NCBI GenBank assembly: GCA_946885425.1
Contig: CAMPGJ010000006.1
Location: 1 to 19,516, forward strand
Source: an uncultured bacterium
GTDB taxonomy: Bacteria; Patescibacteria; Microgenomatia; Levybacterales; UBA12049
Direction of reading: 5' to 3'
DNA length: 19,516 nt
The translations under genes were made by a program, and so were the position numbers. How positions within the stretch are numbered: the first letter of the stretch is position 1; each line of letters begins with the position of its first letter. Positions 13,066-19,516 of the stretch are shown piece by piece. The notes beneath the pieces are model-generated. The model saw only the letters and a program-made list of their open reading frames with translations. It had not been told where the DNA came from and did no database searches.

Positions 13066-14433
13066 ATGATTGATTTCAAAAATAAAAAAATAGCAGTACT
13101 TGGTCTCGGTGTTGAGGGGCTCTCTAGCGTGCGGTTTTTGCGAAAAAACGGTGCGGAGGTTTGGGCCTTGGATAGAAGGAGTAGAGAGGCTATTGATCAG
13201 GGAATAATAACGGAGATGGAACAAATTGGAGTGCATTTGGTTTTGGGGAAGGACTATCTCAAGAATCTTGAAGAATTTGATACCATTGTCAGAAGTCCAG
13301 GTGTAAAGCTCGAAGTTGTCGAGGCAGCCGCTGCGGAAAAAGCACAGATCACATCTCAAACGAAACTGTTCTTTGATCTGTGCCCTGCAAAAATCATTGG
13401 TGTCACAGGCACAAAAGGGAAGGGGACGACTTCATCACTCATTTATGAAATGCTCAAAGCATCCGGAAAAGACGTTCATTTAGGTGGGAATATCGGCACG
13501 CCTCCGTTTGATTTTGTTGACCAGCTTACGCCTGAATCTTGGGTGGTATTAGAGCTTTCAAGTTTTCAGCTACAGGATTTACATAAGAGCCCACATATAG
13601 CAGTGATGTTAATGGTAACGAGTGAGCATCTTGATTATCATAAGGATATTTATGAATATGTTGAGGCCAAGCGGAATATACTAAAACACCAGACCCCTGA
13701 AGACTTTGCTGTATTGAACCGTGACTATCCGGCGAGTAATGAATCTGATGTGTATACTACAGGAAATATTTATTACGTTTCTAGGGAGAGGGAGACGGAT
13801 AACTCCTGCTTTTCCTTTGGCAATAAGATTACCCTTAGAAAGAATGGTAGTGATGAGGTGGTTATTCAGACATCTGAGATTATTATTCCAGGAAGGCATA
13901 ATCTGGAGAATATCTGTGCTGCTGTGATGGCAGCTAAGCTGGCCGGTGTTGGGATAAATATTATTGCGCAGGTGCTTAAATCTTTTAAAGGTCTTGAGCA
14001 CAGGCTTGAATTAGTGGCTACCGTAGGTGGAGTGAAATACTACAACGATTCGTTCTCAACGATTCCAGAGTCGACTATCGCGGCAATAGAGGCATTTGAT
14101 CAACCCGAAATCCTGATTCTTGGTGGATCAAGTAAGGGAAGCGACTTTACGGAGCTGGGAAGAATGATTTCTGAGGCTAATAATATAAAAGTAATTATTG
14201 GGATAGGAGATGAATGGGAGGAAATAAAATCAAAAATTGTGAATTTAAAGCCCGAGGTTCTATTGCTAGAAGGAGCTACAGATATGAGAACAGCCGTGGT
14301 GGCCGCATCAAAGATTGCCCGATCGGGAGATGTCGTTCTCCTTTCTCCTGGGTGTGCCAGCTTTGGTATGTTCAAAAACTACAAAGATAGAGGTGAACAA
14401 TTTAAGAGAGAAGTTTTGTTATTGAATTCTTGA
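13066..14433 (+). CDS. murD: UDP-N-acetylmuramoylalanine--D-glutamate ligase
   Basis: The 455-aa protein adds D-glutamate to UDP-MurNAc-L-Ala in the cytoplasm, using ATP. It has the three MurD domains. The N-terminal Rossmann-like UDP-binding part is IAVLGLGVEGLSSVRFL. The central ATPase carries the P-loop GTKGKGT at residues 115-121, followed by GGNIGTP, ELSSFQL and SEHLDYH. The C-terminal ligase domain contains HRLE, YYNDSFSTIPEST, LGGSSKG and LLSPGCASFGMFKNYKDRGEQF. An in-frame ATG at 13042 lies in the end of the palindromic repeat; MIDFKNKKIAVLGLG from 13066 is the normal start. The stop codon lies inside repeat element B. No other mur gene is adjacent. Confidence 0.95.
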   Translation: MIDFKNKKIAVLGLGVEGLSSVRFLRKNGAEVWALDRRSREAIDQGIITEMEQIGVHLVLGKDYLKNLEEFDTIVRSPGVKLEVVEAAAAEKAQITSQTKLFFDLCPAKIIGVTGTKGKGTTSSLIYEMLKASGKDVHLGGNIGTPPFDFVDQLTPESWVVLELSSFQLQDLHKSPHIAVMLMVTSEHLDYHKDIYEYVEAKRNILKHQTPEDFAVLNRDYPASNESDVYTTGNIYYVSRERETDNSCFSFGNKITLRKNGSDEVVIQTSEIIIPGRHNLENICAAVMAAKLAGVGINIIAQVLKSFKGLEHRLELVATVGGVKYYNDSFSTIPESTIAAIEAFDQPEILILGGSSKGSDFTELGRMISEANNIKVIIGIGDEWEEIKSKIVNLKPEVLLLEGATDMRTAVVAASKIARSGDVVLLSPGCASFGMFKNYKDRGEQFKREVLLLNS

Positions 14434-14586
14434 CGTGGGAAGTGAGATGCATTTGACGCTTGGCTCTTGAATGCTTGATCTCTTGAGTTAAGATGCATTT
14501 CATATTGCACGTATCAAGAACTTCAATAATTCAAATTATCAAAAATTCAAGGTTCAAGAGTCTCCCACCTCTCATTTCAAGAATTT
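14425..14586. repeat. TTGA/TCAA imperfect palindromic element, copy B
   Basis: The element starts with AATTCTTGACGTGGGA, which includes the murD stop codon, and ends with TCCCAC followed by TTCAAGAATTT. Both ends read inward as AATTCTTGA followed by 7-base units of type nRTGnGA. TTGA motifs on the left and TCAA motifs on the right recur every 7-9 bases, giving an imperfect hairpin of about 160 bases. It matches copy A (9646-9781) at both ends, while the interiors differ. No gene fits in it. Confidence 0.7.
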
Positions 14587-14625
14587 AATCTAATGAAAAC
14601 CGGGCTAGCATAGCCTCGTATTTTG

Positions 14626-14634
14626 TGTTATACT
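14626..14634 (+). promoter_or_regulatory. Extended -10 promoter of ftsH
   Basis: TGTTATACT is an extended -10 box (TGn plus TATACT) with a weak -35. The ATG lies 13 bases after the box, so the untranslated leader would be about 7 bases and lacks a Shine-Dalgarno site. A small inverted repeat (GGCTA-GCA-TAGCC) lies just upstream. Confidence 0.6.
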
Positions 14635-14647
14635 CGCATTTACCTTT

Positions 14648-16522
14648 ATGGCCGCCAACGTGAAAAAAAATACACATGACCACAAAAAAAAGATGGTGAA
14701 GTTTAAGGGAAAATCTTCCTGGAAAAACTTTGTTCTTTACGCATTTCTTGTCCTTTTTACGCTCTTTTTTTTCTCAGCATTTGCTTCTCCTTATGAAGAT
14801 AAAAAGACAGTTCCACTCTCTCAGGTAGTAACAGAAGTTAAAAAAGGAAACGTCTCTGAAATTACCGTCAGCAGCGACAAACTTGTTGTGAAACAAAAAG
14901 ATGGTACGGTTGTTCAGGCAAGCAAAGAGGCGGGGTCAGATGTCTATTCATTATTTAAAGATGCAGGTGTTCCTCTGGGTAGCACAAAAGTCACTGTAAA
15001 AGATCAGGCAGGAGCTGCTACTTGGATCAATATCGCCTCTGCTGTTCTTCCTGTTGTCCTCATGATTGCATTCTTCTACTTTATTTTCCGTCAGGCGAGA
15101 GGTACGCAAGAAAGCATATTTTCTTTTGGGCAATCCCGCGCCAAGTTGTTTAACCGTGATAATCCTAAAGTTACGTTTGCTGATGTCGCAGGTGTTGATG
15201 AAGCAAAGCAAGAATTGACGGAAATTGTTGATTTTCTGAAAAATCCGACAAAGTATCGGGTGATGGGTGCTCGTACGCCAAAAGGTGTGCTTATGGTTGG
15301 GCCTGCAGGAACAGGAAAGACGCTTTTGGCTCGTGCAACAGCAGGTGAAGCAAATGTTGCATTCTTCTCTATGGCGGGATCTGAATTCATGGAAATGTTG
15401 GTAGGTGTCGGAGCCTCCCGTGTGCGTGATCTATTTAATACAGCAAAAAAAGCTCAGCCATCAATTATTTTTATTGACGAAGTAGACGCGATTGGTAGGC
15501 AGCGTGGTAATGGAATAATGGGCGGCCATGATGAGCGTGAGCAGACATTGAATCAAATTCTGGTTGAGATGGATGGATTTACACCCAATGAGCATGTTGT
15601 TGTTATTGCCGCGACCAATAGGCCTGACGTTTTGGATCCGGCATTGGTTCGTCCAGGGCGTTTTGACAGACGGGTTGTTCTGGATTTGCCTGATGTTGAG
15701 GGGCGTAAGATGATCCTGGCTATCCATGCAAAAGGTAAGCCATTTGAACCTGGAGTTGAATGGGAAAAGGTTGCTAAGAGGACAGTAGGTTTCTCAGGTG
15801 CAGATCTGGAAAACATGCTGAATGAAGCAGCGATTCATGCAGCACGTCATAGCAAGAAAGCTATTGACATGGCAGATCTTGAAGAATCAGCAACACGCGT
15901 GAAGTTGGGTCCTGAGAAGAAGCGTCTGCAGTCTGACCTCGATCGGAAGATGACTGCATATCATGAAGCTGGACACGCGTTGGTTGCATGGGAGATGCCG
16001 CATGTTGACCCAATTTTGAGAATATCAATCGTTTCCCGTGGTATGTCATTGGGACATACTATGACTGAACCGATCGATCGTGTGCATGAGACGAAGATGC
16101 ATCTTCTTGAGCAGATTGCCGTGATGATGGGAGGACGCGCTGCTGAAAGTATGGTGTTCGAAGACATTACCACAGGGGCTTCTGATGATATTGAAAAAGC
16201 TACCAATGTTGCCCGGGCAATGGTAACGAGATTTGGTATGAGTGATTTGGGTCCTATCAATCTGGATGGCGAGAGAACAATCTACGAGCAATCTGACTTG
16301 TCTCCTGAAATGGCTGCAAAGATTGATACGGAAGTGAAGAGATTTACTGATGATGCATATAGGAGTGCTACCACTATATTAAATAAGCTTCGAGATAAGC
16401 TAGATGTTCTAGCAGAAGAATTATTGAAGAAGGAAACAATTGATTCAGAAGACTTTATCCGCATCATCGGACCCAAGAAGGAGCTGGTAAAAGCAAAAAC
16501 CAAAACCAAAGCCAAAGCCTAA
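14648..16522 (+). CDS. ftsH: ATP-dependent zinc metalloprotease FtsH
   Basis: The 624-aa protein is a membrane-bound AAA+ protease that extracts and degrades membrane and cytosolic proteins. A basic N-terminus leads to membrane helix 1 at about residues 28-48. A periplasm-facing domain of about 65 residues and helix 2 at about 118-143 follow. The AAA domain has Walker A GPAGTGKT at 218-225 (Ala where most FtsH have Pro), Walker [12 protein letters not shown], and the second region of homology with [20 protein letters not shown]. The protease domain carries HEAGH at 439-443 and a downstream [14 protein letters not shown]. The basic tail ([10 protein letters not shown]) is extra. It is preceded by repeat B and its own promoter, so probably monocistronic. 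Confidence 0.97.
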   Translation: MAANVKKNTHDHKKKMVKFKGKSSWKNFVLYAFLVLFTLFFFSAFASPYEDKKTVPLSQVVTEVKKGNVSEITVSSDKLVVKQKDGTVVQASKEAGSDVYSLFKDAGVPLGSTKVTVKDQAGAATWINIASAVLPVVLMIAFFYFIFRQARGTQESIFSFGQSRAKLFNRDNPKVTFADVAGVDEAKQELTEIVDFLKNPTKYRVMGARTPKGVLMVGPAGTGKTLLARATAGEANVAFFSMAGSEFMEMLVGVGASRVRDLFNTAKKAQPSIIFIDEVDAIGRQRGNGIMGGHDEREQTLNQILVEMDGFTPNEHVVVIAATNRPDVLDPALVRPGRFDRRVVLDLPDVEGRKMILAIHAKGKPFEPGVEWEKVAKRTVGFSGADLENMLNEAAIHAARHSKKAIDMADLEESATRVKLGPEKKRLQSDLDRKMTAYHEAGHALVAWEMPHVDPILRISIVSRGMSLGHTMTEPIDRVHETKMHLLEQIAVMMGGRAAESMVFEDITTGASDDIEKATNVARAMVTRFGMSDLGPINLDGERTIYEQSDLSPEMAAKIDTEVKRFTDDAYRSATTILNKLRDKLDVLAEELLKKETIDSEDFIRIIGPKKELVKAKTKTKAKA

Positions 16523-16583
16523 TCTACGTCTTAGCAAATTTCCTATTGTATTTCCATTTGCTCTTGTATAAGATTGATCTATT

Positions 16584-17303
16584 GTGGAGAGGCTAACTCT
16601 TGGTAAGATCACTGCTGATATTCCTCCTCAAAAAGCAGTAGAAACAACTATTGCAAGTCTCTCTGCGCCAGGAGAATCGCATAAAGGGAACCCTCCATTC
16701 GTCATCCGTGGACATCATCTAGATCTGCTTATAGATATTGCAAGGCAATACGCTTCTCCCGAAGATTTGGCAAGTGAGTTGCGTAATAGTCGTGAAGATG
16801 AACGGTCTATGACTCTGCCACAAAAGAAAAAGAGAACTGAAGAGCAAATTCTTTACGTAAAGCAAGAGAGGGAATATGCAAGAGATATCATAGGAAAAAC
16901 AAGAAAGGAAGCAAATCTATATGAGCAAAAGATGACTGAAATATTAGGAGATTTTTTAGAGCTACCCAATGATCATCCCGTTAAAGTTGTCATAGGGCAA
17001 AAAGATGAGATATGTAAAACATGCACTGTGGGGGAGCATTGTCTGTTCAAAGATCAGGGTAAATATAATGCTGGAGAGTCAGTCTCTGCAGATGGGTTCT
17101 ATGTGAATATTTTCAGATATGTAGCGCAAAAAAATAATTTAGAAGCAGATCTGCGTATAGAGGAAGAAATTGCTACATTCATTGATGCTGAACCTGAGAG
17201 GGTAATGGCAATTTTTACCAGTGCTCGAGTTGTTAAGAAAGTCTTGGAAGATAGATCATTCCGAAGAATAGCTGCTAATAAGCAGAGGAAAGGTCTTCAA
17301 TAA
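16584..17303 (+). CDS. DUF1284-like Cys-containing protein
   Basis: This 239-aa protein starts with GTG at 16584; no ATG exists in frame before residue 75 or so, and the domain begins earlier. Its two markers are RGHHLDLL at residues 42-49 and DEICKTCTVGEHC at 141-153, which resemble the RxHHLxCL and DxICxxCxxxxxC motifs of DUF1284 proteins. His45/His46 and Cys144/147/153 could bind a metal or iron-sulfur cluster; that is inference. A charged helical insertion lies between them (residues about 60-125). A TATAAG box lies 11 bases before the GTG. The gene converges with the next one, with 7 bases between stops. Confidence 0.75.
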   Translation: MERLTLGKITADIPPQKAVETTIASLSAPGESHKGNPPFVIRGHHLDLLIDIARQYASPEDLASELRNSREDERSMTLPQKKKRTEEQILYVKQEREYARDIIGKTRKEANLYEQKMTEILGDFLELPNDHPVKVVIGQKDEICKTCTVGEHCLFKDQGKYNAGESVSADGFYVNIFRYVAQKNNLEADLRIEEEIATFIDAEPERVMAIFTSARVVKKVLEDRSFRRIAANKQRKGLQ

Positions 17304-17310
17304 TGTATGG

Positions 17311-17934
17311 TCACTTTTTAGATTTTTCTGAGTTTTTTATAATCTCATCAAATGCTGCGCGTTCTGCTGCTTTTTTTCTTTCCTCTTTTTCCGTGTAAAG
17401 AGTAACGATCTTATCATGGGGTATGCCCGCCTCACGGAACGTTTCCATCCATTCAAAATCGCTTATCGTTTCTTCCCGTGCACGGATGAGCGATAAGTAG
17501 CTCTTGCTGTTTTCGTTTGATATTGCCTGCTCTATGCCTTTATTTAGCGCGTTTAGTTCCTGACCGATTTCAATATATTTCTTTCCGAGTGGTACCTCTT
17601 CCTTTATGTTTGTTTCTGGCTTTATTCCCATGATGGAATTAAAAGTTGCATGCTCAGTATGTTTTCTTTTCATTTCTTGTTTTTCAGAAAGCAGTGGCAG
17701 AAAGTGATCTGCGGGCATCCCTGATTCTCTACTGGTTTCCATCCATGCAAAATCATTGGCTGTCCTGGTTTTTAACATTGTAAATCGGAGAAATGTTTTG
17801 CTGTCTTTGTCATTTCTTGCTCTATTTATTGCTCCATTCAAGGTATTAAATACCTGAAAAAATTCCTGTGTTTTATCAAAGTATTTTCCTCTTGAAGATT
17901 CTTGTGGTGCTGTACCTTCTTGTCGCTCTGCCAT
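17311..17934 (-). CDS. Internally duplicated helical protein of unknown function
   Basis: The 207-aa protein is made of two similar halves. Half 1 (about residues 16-103) includes SKTFLRF, DFAWMETSRESGMPAD, LLSEKQEMKRK and HATFNSIMG. Half 2 (about 117-200) includes SKSYLSL, DFEWMETFREAGIPHD, LYTEKEERKKA and RAAFDEIIK. The two WMET motifs are 98 residues apart. Each half looks helical and strongly charged, with no signal peptide or membrane segment and no catalytic motif that I recognise. Because the halves keep the DFxWMET-REaGxP core while surroundings differ, the duplication is not recent and both halves appear under selection. It is divergent from the exonuclease gene with 64 bases between starts. 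Confidence 0.75.
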   Translation of the reverse strand: MAERQEGTAPQESSRGKYFDKTQEFFQVFNTLNGAINRARNDKDSKTFLRFTMLKTRTANDFAWMETSRESGMPADHFLPLLSEKQEMKRKHTEHATFNSIMGIKPETNIKEEVPLGKKYIEIGQELNALNKGIEQAISNENSKSYLSLIRAREETISDFEWMETFREAGIPHDKIVTLYTEKEERKKAAERAAFDEIIKNSEKSKK

Positions 17935-17980
17935 GGATGAGATTGTAGCAGGGAAGGAGTGTGTTTACAAGCGTAAAATC

Positions 17981-17989
17981 TGGTAGAAT
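17981..17989 (+). promoter_or_regulatory. Extended -10 promoter of the exonuclease gene
   Basis: TGGTAGAAT is an extended -10 box ending 9 bases before the ATG at 17999. The expected transcript start is within about 3 bases of the start codon, so there is no usable leader. The -35 region is weak. Confidence 0.5.
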
Positions 17990-17998
17990 AATGTCATT

Positions 17999-18892
17999 AT
18001 GAAGAAGCTTTTATTAATTGATGGAAATGCGATTATGCATAGGGCCTATCACGCGTATCCAACGCTCACCAATCCTAAAGGGGAGTATGTGAGTATTGTC
18101 TATGGCTTTTTTACCATGTTATTCCTTGTACTTGCGGAGCAGAAGCCTGATTATTTGGCAGTTTGTTTTGATAGACCCAAGCCGACGTTCCGTCAGTCTA
18201 TGTATGTCGGGTATCATGCTCATAGGACAGAATTGCCTGAAGACTTTGTGCCCCAGATAGCACTTCTGCATGAGCAGCTTGAGATAATGGGGGTTCAGAT
18301 ATTTGAACTTGATGGGTATGAGGCTGATGACCTGATTGGCACAATATCGGTTAAAGCAAAAGAAGCTGGTGTTGAAACCCTCATTGTCACAGGTGATCGG
18401 GACTTACTCCAGTTGGTTAACGGTCAGGTAAAGGTATTGATGCCACTTACCGGTATAACTAAGACTGCGCTATTTGGCGAGGCTGAAGTAGAGGAAAAAT
18501 ATGGTGTGAAGCCATCTCAGTTTGTTGATTACAAGGCTTTGATAGGGGATGCCTCTGATGGGTATCCGGGAGTGGCAGGAATTGGTCCCAAAACGGCGGC
18601 GAAGCTCATTTCTGAATATGGTACATTTGAAAATCTGTACCAGCATATCGGAGATCTACCTGAAAAAGTAGGATTGAAGCTGGCAACTGATGCTGAACAG
18701 GCTGCATTGGCGCAGAAATTGGCGACTATCATGAAGGATGTTCCATTCCAATTTGATCTAAAGAAATGCGAATGTTCGTCATTTGATATAAAGGCTCTGC
18801 GCAAAAGCTTCAAGGAGCATGAGTTCAAGAGTTTGCTCACGAGGCTCGATGCGATGTTTGGAAAGGAAGAGGAGCAGTTGGAACTTCTCTAA
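17999..18892 (+). CDS. Standalone 5'-3' exonuclease (PolA N-terminal type)
   Basis: The 297-aa protein matches the 5'-3' exonuclease domain of DNA polymerase I: LLLIDGNAIMHRAYHA at the start, CFDRPKPTFRQ, GYEADDLIGTI, and VTGDRDLLQLV, which contribute acidic metal ligands. The H3TH part follows with YKALIGDASDGYPGVAGIGPKTAAKLI. It ends after a short C-terminal part with no 3'-5' exonuclease or polymerase domain, so it is a separate gene and not truncated by a frameshift. It probably removes RNA primers and flaps during lagging-strand synthesis and repair. In this lineage a separate polymerase would complete the PolA role, but none is visible here. The glycosyltransferase gene starts 8 bases after its stop. 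Confidence 0.93.
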   Translation: MKKLLLIDGNAIMHRAYHAYPTLTNPKGEYVSIVYGFFTMLFLVLAEQKPDYLAVCFDRPKPTFRQSMYVGYHAHRTELPEDFVPQIALLHEQLEIMGVQIFELDGYEADDLIGTISVKAKEAGVETLIVTGDRDLLQLVNGQVKVLMPLTGITKTALFGEAEVEEKYGVKPSQFVDYKALIGDASDGYPGVAGIGPKTAAKLISEYGTFENLYQHIGDLPEKVGLKLATDAEQAALAQKLATIMKDVPFQFDLKKCECSSFDIKALRKSFKEHEFKSLLTRLDAMFGKEEEQLELL

Positions 18893-18900
18893 AATTTAGT

Positions 18901-19516
18901 ATGAAAATCGCATTGGTTCATGATTATATTAAAGAGTATGGGGGAGCAGAGCGGGTTTTGGAAGCTCTGCATGAGATCTATCCTGATGCTACTGTATTTA
19001 CCTCTGTTTATTTGCCGAAGTTTTTGGGACCTCACCGTGAGCGGTTTAAGGGATGGAAGATTAAAACAACCTGGTTCCAGCATGTTCCTTTTAACCATAA
19101 GCTAATAAGTCCATTCCGCCTGATTGCACCATGGGTTTTTCGAAGTTTTGACCTTTCAGAATTTGATGTTGTGATAGTCTCCGCCACAGGTGCTTATTTT
19201 CCAAACATGATAAAAACGCGGAAAAATAATTCTCAATTTTCAACTCTCAACTCTCAACTCCATATCTGTTACTGTCATACTCCACCACGCTACCTTTACG
19301 GTTATGCCACTGCGCGAGAGTGGAAGAAGCATAAAGCAGTTGCCGTGCTTGCCAGTATTGCAAATCATTTCTTGCGAATGGTTGATTTCAAGGCTGCACA
19401 GAATGTAGATTTCTACATTGCCAACTCTCAGGAAATCGCTTCGAGAATTAAGAAATTTTATAGGAAAAACTCTACTGTCATCTATCCTCCTGTGGATATC
19501 TCAAAGAAAAAGCCTA
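18901..19516 (+). CDS. Family 4 glycosyltransferase (5' part)
   Basis: The frame is open from ATG 18901 to the window end, giving 205 residues of the N-terminal half. MKIALVHDYIKEYGGAERVL, FDVVIVSATGAYF, HICYCHTPPRYLYGY and FYIANSQEIASRIKKFY follow the order of GT4 sugar transferases, with the GGAER loop and the acceptor-side Rossmann fold. The donor-sugar domain lies beyond the window. Such enzymes add sugars to lipid-linked or surface glycans at the membrane. Between the TGAYFPNMIKT strand and HICYCHTP stands an extra NSQFSTLNSQL encoded by a heptamer array, where relatives have a short loop. It may share a transcript with the exonuclease gene. Confidence 0.9.
   Translation, partial: MKIALVHDYIKEYGGAERVLEALHEIYPDATVFTSVYLPKFLGPHRERFKGWKIKTTWFQHVPFNHKLISPFRLIAPWVFRSFDLSEFDVVIVSATGAYFPNMIKTRKNNSQFSTLNSQLHICYCHTPPRYLYGYATAREWKKHKAVAVLASIANHFLRMVDFKAAQNVDFYIANSQEIASRIKKFYRKNSTVIYPPVDISKKKP
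19231..19258 (-). repeat. GTTGAGA heptamer array inside the glycosyltransferase gene
   Basis: On the minus strand four units read GTTGAGA, GTTGAGA, GTTGAAA, ATTGAGA. Read on the plus strand they encode SQFSTLNSQ in the glycosyltransferase frame without a stop. It is the same repeat family as 11318-11373 and 11647-11674 but in the opposite orientation. Confidence 0.9.

Overview
The window is a compact bacterial chromosome segment. It looks like a Candidate Phyla Radiation (Patescibacteria) genome, and Microgenomates-like is my best guess. This is an inference from gene style and not a taxonomic marker: small exported or membrane proteins with Thr-Pro-rich linkers, a very short DivIC/FtsB protein, a standalone PolA-type 5'-3' exonuclease, a VirD4/TraG-like ATPase with no other conjugation genes, few Shine-Dalgarno sites, and several start codons placed just after a -10 box. 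The standard bacterial code fits every gene. There is no rRNA and no CRISPR array.

Layout. 1-318: 3' end of a PduO-type cobalamin adenosyltransferase. 395-5155: a same-strand cluster holding an unrecognised 475-aa protein ending in a Cys/His cluster, a 44-aa zinc ribbon, a disordered Pro/Gln-rich protein, and a membrane-anchored VirD4/TraG-like ATPase. 5156-5636: a frameshifted GxxExxY nuclease gene between inverted decamer repeats, followed by tRNA-Ile(UAU). 5720-8272, minus strand: a small anchored protein, a secreted MepA-like peptidase and a Xer-type recombinase. 8382-9595: DivIC/FtsB-like protein and an alpha/beta hydrolase. 9602-9826: a composite repeat block. 9828-10569, minus: a small unknown protein and an XRE-type regulator, with two related palindromic operator candidates. 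10642-11674: radC and a GIY-YIG gene lying between two GTTGAGA heptamer arrays. 11692-12603, minus: an anchored Thr-Pro-rich protein. 12745-12964: two CAU tRNAs transcribed divergently from interlocked promoters. 13066-18892: murD, ftsH, a DUF1284-like protein, an internally duplicated protein and the exonuclease. 18901-end: a family 4 glycosyltransferase carrying a heptamer array inside its reading frame.

Core functions are cell envelope and division (murD, divIC/ftsB, the MepA-like peptidase, the glycosyltransferase), membrane proteolysis (ftsH), and DNA processing (radC, Xer, exonuclease). The most unusual feature is the density of short-period repeats in gaps and at gene ends: GTTGAGA heptamers, TGGAAnn heptamers, ATCAGCG decamers, TTGA/TCAA imperfect palindromes and CGTCATT palindromes. 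Two of these families bracket small nuclease genes, and one copy has entered a coding sequence in frame. The second notable theme is apparent leaderless transcription with consensus promoters.
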